IMG/VR virus record: IMGVR_UViG_3300035034_000989
Location: 1 to 64,000 of that record
Origin: a virus
Direction: 5' to 3' (one strand)
DNA length: 64,000 nt
A program made the position numbers and the translations under genes. Below, one piece after another: positions 44,479-53,452 of this stretch. Under the pieces are notes generated by a model, which saw only the letters and a program-made list of their open reading frames with translations, had not been told where the DNA came from and searched no databases. Position 1 is the stretch's first letter; every line of letters begins with the position of its first letter.

Positions 44479-44519
44479 GCAATAATAGAGTTATACAACC
44501 ATTGCGGCTCTATTATTGC
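44479..44519 (+). repeat. 12 bp perfect inverted repeat just before dnaJ-like start
   Basis: GCAATAATAGAG (44479-44490) pairs with CTCTATTATTGC (44508-44519), 17 nt loop, ending 2 nt before the ATG at 44522. No T-run follows. Could be an operator, or an RNA hairpin that masks the start. Confidence 0.8.
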
Positions 44520-44521
44520 TT

Positions 44522-45280
44522 ATGACACACTACAAAACACTTGACGTCGAACAAGACGCAGACATAAAGACCATCAAGCAAGCATACAAGCGCAAAGCGT
44601 TTAAATTGCACCCCGATAGAAATCCTAGCGATACCGCAAAGAAAGAATACACCGCAGTTCAGGACGCATACGATACGCTGTCTAACAAACAGTCTCGAGC
44701 ACGTTACGACCTAAGTCTGCGTGGTGGGTCAAGTCACAGCACTTACTCGGATGAAGCATACAGCAATTATCACGACATAGACGAACTGTTACGCAGAGCA
44801 AAGTATAACGCATGGAAGCCACATGAGTCAACAGTGTTAACAGCCAAGATAACACTCGAAGAAGCATTCAGCGGTTGTAAACGAGACCACAATGGTCAGG
44901 TCATTAACATACCTGCAGGTGTCATAGATGGCACACGTCTAAAAGTGTCCGATTTAACAATCATGATTACCATACTACCGCACAAAACATATCGTGTTGA
45001 CAAGGTAGACTTGCATGCGAACGTTTACATAGATGCAATACAAGCAATGGTGGGCATAGACTTAATTGTTAACCACCCTAACGGCACCAAGCTTAAAACT
45101 AAAATGATTCCACCTATCCAAGAAGGTCAGCGACTAAGGCTCACTGGCAAAGGTTTAGACAGCGCCACAAGCGGCCTAGGAGACCTGTTTATCTTTTGTC
45201 ACATTGTTGTTCCTGAGTTGACAAGCACTGAAAGAGCTAGTATAGTCAGCTTACTTAATAGCACGTCAACAGAAATTTAA
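44522..45280 (+). CDS. DnaJ/CbpA-like J-domain protein
   Basis: 252 aa. N-terminal J domain (residues 1-66) with HPDRN, which stimulates DnaK ATPase, and YDTLSNKQSRARYD. No Gly/Phe-rich region or zinc finger. The C-terminal substrate domain is like CbpA (TAKITLEEAFSGCKRDHNG, VNHPNGTKLKTKMIP, RLRLTGKGL). ATG 44522 is used; no ribosome site is seen and a perfect hairpin ends 2 nt upstream, hinting at translational control. Presumably works with host DnaK, since no DnaK was found here. Confidence 0.93.
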   Translation: MTHYKTLDVEQDADIKTIKQAYKRKAFKLHPDRNPSDTAKKEYTAVQDAYDTLSNKQSRARYDLSLRGGSSHSTYSDEAYSNYHDIDELLRRAKYNAWKPHESTVLTAKITLEEAFSGCKRDHNGQVINIPAGVIDGTRLKVSDLTIMITILPHKTYRVDKVDLHANVYIDAIQAMVGIDLIVNHPNGTKLKTKMIPPIQEGQRLRLTGKGLDSATSGLGDLFIFCHIVVPELTSTERASIVSLLNSTSTEI

Positions 45281-45296
45281 CACACCGGGAAAACAC

Positions 45297-45326
45297 ATGG
45301 CAACTAAACAAATGGCAACTAAACAA
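45297..45326 (+). repeat. tandem 15 bp direct repeat at a gene start
   Basis: ATGGCAACTAAACAA occurs twice in a row (45297-45311, 45312-45326) and duplicates the first five codons. Confidence 0.9.
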
Positions 45327-45674
45327 ATAGCATGCTTTTCTGATGTCTTTGCATTTGCAGAAACGGCGCATGGCATCGATTGGAACACAGCAAATGATGT
45401 TTTCTTTAATAACGCATTTGAATACCAGCAAATGAGCGAAGCAGTATTAGGCTTACATGCACTTAGCTATATATCAGATGCCGATATCAAGAGAGCCGGT
45501 GTTCAAGACTATGAGGCGCGGTTACTTGTTGCAGAACAAGCCGGTAAAATCACAGGGCTGTTTACCAAGGAAGAAGTAGCGAACATGACCTCCGCTGCCA
45601 AGTCATACATCATTACCGCTGAGTACCTCGAAAGCATCAACGCAACCGGTTCGGTGCTAGTTGAGTCGTATTAA
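45297..45674 (+). CDS. hypothetical protein with duplicated start, 125 aa
   Basis: Begins with a tandem 15 bp repeat, giving MATKQMATKQIA, so two equivalent ATG starts exist (45297, 45312). The rest is helical and Ala/Glu-rich (FAFAETAHGIDWN, EEVANMTSAAKSYIITAEYLE). Sits between dnaJ-like and clpA. Function unknown. Confidence 0.7.
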   Translation: MATKQMATKQIACFSDVFAFAETAHGIDWNTANDVFFNNAFEYQQMSEAVLGLHALSYISDADIKRAGVQDYEARLLVAEQAGKITGLFTKEEVANMTSAAKSYIITAEYLESINATGSVLVESY

Positions 45675-45697
45675 AAGAAAAAACTATCAAACTAGTG

Positions 45698-45726
45698 TTG
45701 ACAGAAACAAAAATAGATAGTATTAT
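45698..45726 (+). promoter_or_regulatory. sigma70-type promoter for clpA
   Basis: TTGACA (45698-45703), 17 bp spacer, TATTAT (45721-45726), 35 bp before the clpA ATG. Same box pair as the clpS promoter. Confidence 0.8.
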
Positions 45727-45760
45727 ATAGTTCATCAGTACAATAAAAAGGGTTAATATT

Positions 45761-48013
45761 ATGTCATCAAGTTCACCACAAGAGTTGTTCCAACGCATAC
45801 TGTCTAATAGCATGGACATACAAAGCAAGAAACAAGTTATTTACTTGTCTCCGGAAGTGTTTACACATGCATTAATGCGTGAGAAAACAGTTGCAGACAT
45901 GATTGCAGAATTAGGTGGCGATCCTAAAATGGCAAAAGAAGAGTTAGAGAAAGCAATTGAAGCACAGCCTAAAGCAGGCTTTGGCGGCAACAGTGGCAAA
46001 ATGTCTACTACCATAGACAACATTATTAAAAAGCAGACAGCAATGCTTGCAACTGCCGATGCTTCGGACGTCACTGAAAAAGACGTATTGTTTGCACTGA
46101 TACTTGATATCATTGATGCAGACCTTACAGATAATCCAGCCAAAGATATCTTAGCAAAGCATGGCGCAACACGCGATGCAGTCGACGACTACCGCATGCA
46201 AAACGGCGATGAAGCAGAGTCTATTCTAGACAAGTACTGTGTCAACCTTAACACAGAATCAGCTAACGGTCAAATCGATCCAGTTATTGGTCGCGAGCAA
46301 GAAGTTGCTGATACAATCGAAATACTAGCACGCCGCAAAAAGAACAACGTTGTTTATGTAGGCGAGCCAGGTGTAGGTAAAACTGCAATTGCAGAAGGAC
46401 TTGCACGTCAAATTGAAAAAGGCGATGTGCCAGAAGCAATAGCTGGCATGGTAGTTTACTCGCTAGACGTTGGCACACTTGTTGCAGGCACCAAGTTCCG
46501 CGGAGAACTTGAAGAACGCTTTAAGAAGATACTTAAAGAAGTCGAAGCCAAAGGCAACGTAATAATGTTTATCGATGAGATGCACATGATCATGGGCGCA
46601 GGCGCTACAAGCGGTGGCACCATGGACGTTAGTAACATGCTTAAACCTAGCTTGGCAAACGGCAAGATCAAACTTGTTGGTGCCACAACAGAAGATGAGT
46701 TCGTAGAGCATCTTGAGAAAGATCGTGCATTGATGCGTCGGGTGCAGAAGATTACAATTAACGAACCTAACGTGCCAGACACCAAGCGCATAGTCCACGG
46801 CATTGTCAAGTACTACACTGAATTCCACGGTGTTGAATATGACGAAGGCGTAGTTGAAACAGCCGTTGATTTAGCAGATCGTTACATCACACAGCGATTC
46901 TTTCCAGACAAAGCAATTGACATCATAGATGCAACTGGTGCCACTGCTAAACTTGCAGGAATAAAGTCAGTAGACATTGCGCGGGTTATTAGCGCAGTGA
47001 GCAAGATGTCTAAAATTCCAGTTGAGATGATTGACGTTAAAGAAAACGATTTGATCAAAAGCATGCCAGCAAAAATGCGCAATGAAGTGTTCGGGCAAGA
47101 CCACGCAATTAAGGTTCTTGAAGATGCTATTATCATTGCGCAGTCAGGATTGCGTGATAGCAACAAGCCGATTGGTAACTTCTTATTTGTTGGGCCAACT
47201 GGCACTGGTAAGACACACATTTGTAAACGACTAGCGGCCAACATGGGAACCAAGATGGTACGCTTTGATATGTCGGAATACCAAGAACGTCATACAGTAT
47301 CTAAGTTAATTGGTGCTCCTCCAGGTTATGTAGGACACGGTGACGGCAAGAACGGCGACGGTCAGTTAATTTACGAAGTATCTAACAATCCTAACTGTGT
47401 GCTACTGCTAGACGAGATTGAAAAAGCGGCTCCGGAAGTTGCACAGCTATTGCTACAGGTAATGGACGATGGTCGTTTAACATCTGCAAGCGGTAAAACA
47501 GTTGACTTCAGTAACGTTATACTGATAATGACTTCTAACTTAGGAGCCGCAGATGCCGACAAGCAAGGTATTGGCTTTGGTGCAACCGACTTCAATGCAA
47601 GCGCAATAAACGAAGCAGTTAAGAAGTACTTTCCACCAGAGTTCCGAAATCGTGTAGATCACATCATACAGTTCAACAAGCTTGAGCAAGAGCAAGTTGA
47701 GACACTGGTTGATGTTGAAATGCAAAAAATGAATGCCGTGCTTATTAAGCAAGGCGTACAGGCTACCATGTCTTTAGAAGCTCGGGCATGGTTGGCTAAA
47801 GAAGGCTACCAGCCAGCACTAGGTGCGCGACCTTTGAGTCGTGTGTTTGAGAGCAATGTTAAGTTACCCGTATCTAGAGAGATACTGTTTGGTAAACTAG
47901 CAGGCGGTGGCATTGTGCATATTGACTTTGATAACACCAAGCAGGTAATACTGATTGATGTTACAAACGAAGGTGCGATAGTTGAGCTACAAGCTGATGA
48001 ACTAACTGCTTAA
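45761..48013 (+). CDS. clpA: ClpA-type AAA+ unfoldase
   Basis: 750 aa, near E. coli ClpA (758). N-terminal Clp-N domain (1-160), D1 with Walker A GEPGVGKT (201-208) and FIDEMH, D2 with Walker A GPTGTGKT (478-485), pore loop GYVG (522-525) and LLLDEIEKA. The ClpB middle coiled coil is absent. An IGF tripeptide (604-606) sits where ClpA binds ClpP, so this is a protease partner rather than a disaggregase. Pairs with ClpS and ClpP of the same phage. Own strong promoter. Confidence 0.95.
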   Translation: MSSSSPQELFQRILSNSMDIQSKKQVIYLSPEVFTHALMREKTVADMIAELGGDPKMAKEELEKAIEAQPKAGFGGNSGKMSTTIDNIIKKQTAMLATADASDVTEKDVLFALILDIIDADLTDNPAKDILAKHGATRDAVDDYRMQNGDEAESILDKYCVNLNTESANGQIDPVIGREQEVADTIEILARRKKNNVVYVGEPGVGKTAIAEGLARQIEKGDVPEAIAGMVVYSLDVGTLVAGTKFRGELEERFKKILKEVEAKGNVIMFIDEMHMIMGAGATSGGTMDVSNMLKPSLANGKIKLVGATTEDEFVEHLEKDRALMRRVQKITINEPNVPDTKRIVHGIVKYYTEFHGVEYDEGVVETAVDLADRYITQRFFPDKAIDIIDATGATAKLAGIKSVDIARVISAVSKMSKIPVEMIDVKENDLIKSMPAKMRNEVFGQDHAIKVLEDAIIIAQSGLRDSNKPIGNFLFVGPTGTGKTHICKRLAANMGTKMVRFDMSEYQERHTVSKLIGAPPGYVGHGDGKNGDGQLIYEVSNNPNCVLLLDEIEKAAPEVAQLLLQVMDDGRLTSASGKTVDFSNVILIMTSNLGAADADKQGIGFGATDFNASAINEAVKKYFPPEFRNRVDHIIQFNKLEQEQVETLVDVEMQKMNAVLIKQGVQATMSLEARAWLAKEGYQPALGARPLSRVFESNVKLPVSREILFGKLAGGGIVHIDFDNTKQVILIDVTNEGAIVELQADELTA

Positions 48014-48032
48014 TCCCTTTTGCAGTTGTTGG

Positions 48033-48067
48033 AACGGTGTGTCATTAAAGTGGCCCACCGTTTTTTT
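48033..48067 (+). terminator. rho-independent terminator after clpA
   Basis: AACGGTG (48033-48039) pairs with CACCGTT (48056-48062), followed by five more T. The loop is 16 nt, longer than usual. Confidence 0.75.
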
Positions 48068-48069
48068 CT

Positions 48070-48077
48070 GATAAATA
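48070..48077 (+). promoter_or_regulatory. T4-like late promoter motif GATAAATA
   Basis: GATAAATA directly after the clpA terminator, 26 bp before the ATG at 48104. Confidence 0.65.
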
Positions 48078-48103
48078 CATTAAAATTTACGAGGTAATAA
48101 TTA

Positions 48104-48565
48104 ATGAGCGGATCACGCAAATCAGTCATCATACTAACAAGCACTCAGAAAGAATTAGAAGTAACTGGGCAGGCTGTTAAGGGTGACAGCTACTATGGAT
48201 ACACAGATGGCATCCATACAATACAGATTACTTATTTCAACTTCACAGGCGGATTCGGAATGCAAGGTACACTTGCACTTGATCCACAGCCAGAGGATTG
48301 GTTCTGGATCAACCTAGACGGCATAGTAGACTTTGACGCAGTGCCTTACTTGATGTTTCCTAAAGACCCGTTGGCACCTACTGGCGCGGAGTCAATTGAA
48401 ACAAGTATACTTGGTGATACCGGAACAGAAGCATTCACGTTCAAAGGTAACTTTACCTTCTTGAGAGCAATGGTAACTCGCGAATACATTGACCCTGCAC
48501 CAGTACAGCCAACAGACGGTACATTCCACTTAGGATCAATTGACAAAGTTTTACTTTGCATATAG
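48104..48565 (+). CDS. probable virion-associated late protein, 153 aa
   Basis: Late motif at 26 bp and ACGAGGT ribosome site. Strand-rich, Gly/Thr-rich, with FNFTGGFGMQGTLAL and GTEAFTFKGNFTFLRA, typical of beta-sandwich structural proteins. Ends with LGSIDKVLLCI. Structural role is inferred from fold type and promoter. Confidence 0.75.
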   Translation: MSGSRKSVIILTSTQKELEVTGQAVKGDSYYGYTDGIHTIQITYFNFTGGFGMQGTLALDPQPEDWFWINLDGIVDFDAVPYLMFPKDPLAPTGAESIETSILGDTGTEAFTFKGNFTFLRAMVTREYIDPAPVQPTDGTFHLGSIDKVLLCI

Positions 48566-48571
48566 AAATGA

Positions 48572-49267
48572 ATGACAGACATTAACGGATATGCTATGCT
48601 ACAACAAATAAACGAGAGTATTAAAATTATGGATAAACCTAATACAGTTGTTTTTTGTTTTGGCCGCATGCAACCCGTAACAAAAGGCCACGAGAAGTTA
48701 ATCAATCGTGTTGTAGCTGAAACAAAGAAACACAAAGCAGATCACATGGTGTTTCTTTCACAGACTCACAGACTCCCTGATAACCCATTGAACTGGGATT
48801 ACAAGCGAAGCTTTGCTAGATTGTCTTTTCCAGGAATACACATTTCAGAAGATGTATCCATTAAGACACCTTACCAGGCATTAGAAAAACTTGCAGAAAC
48901 TTACAAGAAAATTATCTTTGTGTGTGGTAGCGATCGTGTCGAGCAATTCTCGTCAATGGCAGGCTATGCCAAGGAATGGGGCGTTACATCGTTTGTTGCA
49001 GAGTCAGCAGGCACACGTAACAGCAACATAAACACAGTGGAAGGTGTTAGCGGGTCTGTTGCACGCGAGGCCGTTAATAACAACGATTTTAGGTCGTTTT
49101 TTAACTGCATGCCTAGTCGTATAACTCAGAAGCAAGCTGTTGATTTGTTCCGCAAACTACAGACAGAATTAGGGTTAGAAGAAAGTCCTGAAGAACTAAA
49201 CAAGGAAGCCGAAGCATATCGCAAAGGCTCATTAGCAGGCATATTTCATTATACAGGAGCAGGCTAA
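48572..49267 (+). CDS. cytidylyltransferase-like nucleotidyltransferase
   Basis: 231 aa from 48572. The HxGH-type motif is FGRMQPVTKGHEKLI (T-K-G-H in place of H-x-G-H), and the second motif region VCGSDRVEQF and the SVAREAV segment (S-x-x-R) support the fold. Distinct from nadM. The domain begins near residue 20 (an ATG at 48629); the N-terminal MLQQINESIK resembles a phage head-targeting peptide, so the enzyme might be packaged. Substrate unknown. Confidence 0.82.
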   Translation: MTDINGYAMLQQINESIKIMDKPNTVVFCFGRMQPVTKGHEKLINRVVAETKKHKADHMVFLSQTHRLPDNPLNWDYKRSFARLSFPGIHISEDVSIKTPYQALEKLAETYKKIIFVCGSDRVEQFSSMAGYAKEWGVTSFVAESAGTRNSNINTVEGVSGSVAREAVNNNDFRSFFNCMPSRITQKQAVDLFRKLQTELGLEESPEELNKEAEAYRKGSLAGIFHYTGAG

Positions 49268-49268
49268 C

Positions 49269-49580
49269 ATGAGACTTCAGGAAATTACAGAATCACTAAG
49301 ACAGAAACAAGTTGCCAATCTAAAGCATCTGTTCGACCAACCGATACCGCTTAACCAAGCAATACAAACACTAAGTCCTTACTTGGTCGATCAAGACTTG
49401 ACTGCAATCATCGACAACGAACTGCAACTCAAAGGAAACATTGACGCCAGAAATTTAATTACCGGATGGTTAAAGCAAAACATGCCAGACTTATACAAAC
49501 AGCCAGTTGAAATGTCACCTGGTTATATGTCTCCTATTTCTTCACACCCCGATATAAGGGGCGAAGGCGATTATCAATGA
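49269..49580 (+). CDS. hypothetical protein with head-targeting-like N-terminus, 103 aa
   Basis: Begins MRLQEITESLRQK, like other short N-terminal peptides in this window and in T4-like internal head proteins. Helical middle, then Pro/Ser-rich tail (MSPGYMSPISSHPD). Overlaps the Nudix gene by 4 bp. Unknown function. Confidence 0.7.
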   Translation: MRLQEITESLRQKQVANLKHLFDQPIPLNQAIQTLSPYLVDQDLTAIIDNELQLKGNIDARNLITGWLKQNMPDLYKQPVEMSPGYMSPISSHPDIRGEGDYQ

Positions 49581-49969
49581 AAAAATATGTACTAGGCTTT
49601 TGCTTTAGTAAAGATCACTCTCATGTAGCAATCATGAAAAAGAACCGCCCAGACGCGCAGGCTGGATTGCATAACGGACTGGGCGGCAAAGTCGAAGAAG
49701 ACGAAAAGCCCAAGCACACAATGGCGCGTGAGTTCGAAGAGGAATCAGGTGTTCACATCATGGCCAACAATTGGCAACAGGTAGACATAAAAACTGATAA
49801 CGAAACATTTTATATTGATGTGTTCTACACTCGTAGCGATCTGGTATACCAATGTCGCACTATCGAAAACGAAGAAGTCATTGTTGCTGAACTTAGCAAG
49901 CTCAGTGAATACGAGTTCTACGATGGTGCAGATGAAATGATTATAAAATTCCACAAAAATTTCTATTGA
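49577..49969 (+). CDS. Nudix hydrolase
   Basis: 130 aa. Nudix box GGKVEEDEKPKHTMAREFEEESG (positions about 35-57) follows the pattern G-x5-E-x7-R-E-x-x-E-E. MutT-like size and a NGLGGKVEE phrase common to nucleotide-cleaning members. Substrates could be oxidised nucleotides or ADP-ribose-type molecules. ATGA overlap with the gene before. Confidence 0.9.
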   Translation: MKKYVLGFCFSKDHSHVAIMKKNRPDAQAGLHNGLGGKVEEDEKPKHTMAREFEEESGVHIMANNWQQVDIKTDNETFYIDVFYTRSDLVYQCRTIENEEVIVAELSKLSEYEFYDGADEMIIKFHKNFY

Positions 49970-49994
49970 CATTCTGTGTCCAATCTGCTATAAT
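49966..49994 (+). promoter_or_regulatory. sigma70-type promoter, consensus boxes
   Basis: Perfect TTGACA (49966-49971), 17 bp spacer, perfect TATAAT (49989-49994), 56 bp before the DsbA-like gene. Confidence 0.85.
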
Positions 49995-50050
49995 GCACAT
50001 CACACAAAAATAAAAAACTAATTACATCTAACCAGCTATAAGGATATAAC

Positions 50051-50329
50051 ATGGCAGAAGAAAGCGTATACAACCGTAAAGGTTTCACAGGCGAAGATAT
50101 CATTCGTCTCAAGCAATTGATAAGCGAAGGTTGCCAAGTCAATCAAGAAATTGATGATTTGAAAGAAGGCCTACGCGATACAATCAAAGCAATTGCCGAA
50201 GAAATTGAAGTAAAGCCGAGTCAGCTTGCCAAAGCGATTCGTATCGCCCACAAAGAGTCAATGCAAGACGAACGTGATGCACTTGACGAAATTGAAGACA
50301 TCCTAGACGCAGCCGGCAAAAAAGGCTAG
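50051..50329 (+). CDS. DsbA-like double-strand DNA-binding protein (T4-type)
   Basis: 92 aa, helical. The phrase LRDTIKAIAEEIEVKPSQLAKAIRIAHKE strongly resembles the T4-like DsbA dsDNA-binding family (helix, EVKPS turn, helix). T4 DsbA binds DNA near late promoters. Strong promoter and AAGGATAT ribosome site suggest early, abundant expression. It is not related to the thiol oxidoreductase of the same name. Confidence 0.8.
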   Translation: MAEESVYNRKGFTGEDIIRLKQLISEGCQVNQEIDDLKEGLRDTIKAIAEEIEVKPSQLAKAIRIAHKESMQDERDALDEIEDILDAAGKKG

Positions 50330-50362
50330 CATCAGAACTTAGTGGGTAGTTTCGTACTGCCC

Positions 50363-50370
50363 GCTAAATA
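50363..50370 (+). promoter_or_regulatory. weak late-like motif before DNA polymerase
   Basis: GCTAAATA lies 76 bp before the polymerase ATG and differs at two positions from GATAAATA. A pyrimidine-rich leader follows; no other promoter was seen in this gap. Confidence 0.25.
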
Positions 50371-50446
50371 AAGCACACCCGAGAGTACACTTAGACATTC
50401 CGTCGACAGATACCTACCCTCGAATTTTAACATATCAGGACGATAA

Positions 50447-53368
50447 ATGTACGTTGATGCTCTACACATAAGAAAAGACGAAATTGTTCGTATCGTCGAA
50501 AGAGTTAACGGAGAGCGCGTTATCAAGGAGTTCAAGCCAGACTGGCATTTCTTCATTGATGATCCACGCGGTACCCATCGAACAATTTATGGCAAACCCT
50601 GCAAGAAGATTGATCCTTCGAACATGACTGAGCGTGCAAAAATGCTCAATCAGTTTCATGGCAAGAAGTATGAGTCAGACATGAACGTTGTAATGCGATG
50701 CCTAGAACAAGAATACCCAGACTGCCCCAATCCAGACATGCATGTTGCGTTTTTCGATATCGAAGTCGACTTCGATCCAGTTAATGGTTATTCAGAACCT
50801 GCCGATGCACTTACACCTGTTACATCTATATCTATCTACTTACAGTGGTTAGGGCAGATGATATGTTTGGCTGTGCCTCCGAAAGGTGTTAAGCGTGCCG
50901 AAGCTGACAAGATTGCAGAGGAAGTAGGCGACACAATCATCTTTGATACCGAGAAAGAAATGCTCAAAGCATTCCTGGACGTAATTGAAGATGCAGATGT
51001 ATTAAGCGGATGGAATTCAGAAGCATACGATATTCCGTATACTGTGAATCGAATTATCAAGAAGCTTGGCAAAACAGAAACACGTAAAATGTGCCTGTGG
51101 AATGAATTGCCTAAGTTGCGCAAGTTTGAACGTGGCTCCAAAGAGCAACCAACATACGACTTGATAGGGCGAGTGCATTTGGATTACATGCAATTGTACA
51201 AAAAGTATAACTATGAAGAACGACACAGTTATGCACTGAACGCAATTGCAGAAGCTGAGCTAGGTGAAAAGAAAGTTGATTACAGCGGAACACTGGATCA
51301 CCTTTATAACCACGACTTTAAAAAGTTCTTGGAATACAACATACAGGATACAATGCTATTGCACAGACTAGATGTCAAGTTGCAGTACATAGACTTGTGT
51401 AGTTCTATTGCACATGCCAACGGCGTATTGATTCCGACAACAATGGGCACAGTTGCAATGATTGACCAAGCGGCAACCATTGAAGCTCATCAACGTGGCT
51501 TTGTTGTTCCTAACAAACAAAGGCATGACGGCGAAGTGAGAGCGGCAGGTGGCTGGGTAGCAACTCCAAAGAAGGGTGCTCAGAAATGGGTAGGCTCTGC
51601 GGATTTAAACTCCTTGTACCCGGCTGTTATACGTGCGCTGAACATGAGTCCAGAGACCATCATAGGTCAACTGGACTTGTCAGGAACAACTCGAGCAATA
51701 CACGAGTTTGAGTCAGCACGCAAAGCAAACACATTTGCAATGTGGTGGAACGATAGATTCAATCCACTTGAAATGGATTACTATCACGAAAACGATAACT
51801 CACAAAAGCTCAAGCTAAGATTTGAAAATGGTGACGAGTATCATATCACAGGCGCCGAACTGCGAAAGATCATATTCGAAGGTGGCAATCCTTGGTCCAT
51901 ATCGGCCAACGGCACTATCTTTAAAAATGATACGCAAGGAATCATACCCGGCTTGTTAGCACGCTGGTACAGCGAACGTAAGTTTCTTAAAAGTTTTGGT
52001 GCCGCATACAACATGGTAAAGCTAAACGAAAAAGATGCAGGCTTCAATGTGCCGGCTTCGTTGTTTACCAATGCTGACATAGACGACAGTGTTATCAAAG
52101 CTGATCCGTTTAACACTGCTGAAGCATTGCAGATCAAGGTATTCAAAAAGTTGATCGAAGAAGCGGATCGTGATAGCATTGTTGCATACATGAACAGGCA
52201 AAATCTCGAAGTTGATGAAAACGGCAAAGTACATTTGCGCGATCAGAAACTGGTGCATGCATTGTTAGCGTTCTGGGACAAGAGACAGTTGGTTAAAAAG
52301 ATTAACTTGAACTCGGCGTATGGCGCACTGTTAAACGCAGGCTCAAGATTCTTTGACCAACGCATAGGACAGAGCACAACACTAACAGGGCGTAACATCA
52401 CAAAACACATGGCAGCCAAGACCAATGAAATGCTCACAGGCGTTTACGATCATTACGGCGAGTGTGCATTGTATGGTGATACTGACAGCACGTACTACAG
52501 CGCATATCCTGCACTCAAGGATGATATCGACAGTGGAAAGATTCCGTGGAACAAAGACATTGCAATTGAAGTGTATGACACAATCTCTGAACAGGTTAGT
52601 GATACATTCCCGCAATTCTTGTTAGACACCTTTAATATACCGTTTGAGAAATCAGTTGGTGTTATTGTGTCGTCACGTGAGATAGTCGCAGAATCGGCCT
52701 TATTTATTAAGAAAAAACGCTATGCGGCACTGGTTTATGATGATGAAGGTCAGCGTAAAGACATTGGCGGTAGCATCGGCAAAGTGAAAGCAATGGGCCT
52801 TGACTTAAGACGTTCTGATACTCCACAGTTTGTACAGAAGTTCTTGTTAACAGTGTTAACAGACACACTGCTTTACAAAGGCGAAGAGCATGTTATATCT
52901 TACATCAAAGATTTTAAAGACAAGTTCGATGCCATGAAGCCGTGGGAAAAAGGTACACCCAAAGCAGTCAACGGTCTCACCAAGTACAAGGATCGTAGAG
53001 ATGCGGCATTGCTTGCCAAGATGCAAGGGCAGAAAGTACAACTAACAATACCAGGTCATGTACAAGCAAGCATGAACTGGAACCTGCTTAGAAGAATAAA
53101 CAATGATCATCACACAGGACCAATAGGTGACGGACAGAAGATCATCGTTTGTAGATTAAGAGAAACAGCCGATAACGTCATGAAGTCAGTTGCTTACCCG
53201 ATTGATGAATCACACTTGCCGGATTGGTTCTTGGAACTTCCGTTCGATGAAGAAGCAATGCGCGAAGCTATTGTGGATCAGAAGATCAGAAACTTATTAA
53301 GTGTGATGCCATGGGACTTAACAAAAGCTTCCAAACAGGCAGTACACTTCGATTCACTATTTGGATAA
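50447..53368 (+). CDS. family B DNA polymerase (T4 gp43-like)
   Basis: 973 aa replicative polymerase with proofreading. Exonuclease: FFDIEVDF (D104, E106), GWNSEAYDIPY and YNIQDTML. Polymerase: motif A SADLNSLYPAVIRALNMS, motif B KKINLNSAYGALLNAGS, motif C YGDTDSTY. The C-terminal AVHFDSLFG resembles the clamp-binding tail of gp43 relatives. All catalytic residues are present; no intein. Longer than T4 gp43 (898 aa). Clamp gene follows. Confidence 0.98.
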   Translation: MYVDALHIRKDEIVRIVERVNGERVIKEFKPDWHFFIDDPRGTHRTIYGKPCKKIDPSNMTERAKMLNQFHGKKYESDMNVVMRCLEQEYPDCPNPDMHVAFFDIEVDFDPVNGYSEPADALTPVTSISIYLQWLGQMICLAVPPKGVKRAEADKIAEEVGDTIIFDTEKEMLKAFLDVIEDADVLSGWNSEAYDIPYTVNRIIKKLGKTETRKMCLWNELPKLRKFERGSKEQPTYDLIGRVHLDYMQLYKKYNYEERHSYALNAIAEAELGEKKVDYSGTLDHLYNHDFKKFLEYNIQDTMLLHRLDVKLQYIDLCSSIAHANGVLIPTTMGTVAMIDQAATIEAHQRGFVVPNKQRHDGEVRAAGGWVATPKKGAQKWVGSADLNSLYPAVIRALNMSPETIIGQLDLSGTTRAIHEFESARKANTFAMWWNDRFNPLEMDYYHENDNSQKLKLRFENGDEYHITGAELRKIIFEGGNPWSISANGTIFKNDTQGIIPGLLARWYSERKFLKSFGAAYNMVKLNEKDAGFNVPASLFTNADIDDSVIKADPFNTAEALQIKVFKKLIEEADRDSIVAYMNRQNLEVDENGKVHLRDQKLVHALLAFWDKRQLVKKINLNSAYGALLNAGSRFFDQRIGQSTTLTGRNITKHMAAKTNEMLTGVYDHYGECALYGDTDSTYYSAYPALKDDIDSGKIPWNKDIAIEVYDTISEQVSDTFPQFLLDTFNIPFEKSVGVIVSSREIVAESALFIKKKRYAALVYDDEGQRKDIGGSIGKVKAMGLDLRRSDTPQFVQKFLLTVLTDTLLYKGEEHVISYIKDFKDKFDAMKPWEKGTPKAVNGLTKYKDRRDAALLAKMQGQKVQLTIPGHVQASMNWNLLRRINNDHHTGPIGDGQKIIVCRLRETADNVMKSVAYPIDESHLPDWFLELPFDEEAMREAIVDQKIRNLLSVMPWDLTKASKQAVHFDSLFG

Positions 53369-53395
53369 TGAATCATCGGTTGTTAAATTTAGCAC

Positions 53396-53424
53396 TTGAC
53401 AACCGAACACAAACTTGCTATAAT
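53396..53424 (+). promoter_or_regulatory. sigma70-type promoter for clamp, consensus boxes
   Basis: Perfect TTGACA (53396-53401), 17 bp spacer, perfect TATAAT (53419-53424), 28 bp before the ATG. Confidence 0.88.
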
Positions 53425-53452
53425 ACGCGAAATCGTAAAAAGGAATTAACGA

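Noticed and set aside
44479-44519. Terminator before the dnaJ-like gene
   Set aside because: Good stem but a 17 nt loop and no T-run; listed as inverted repeat instead.
45761-48013. ClpB disaggregase instead of ClpA
   Set aside because: The middle coiled-coil domain of ClpB is absent and an IGF ClpP-docking tripeptide is present at residues 604-606.
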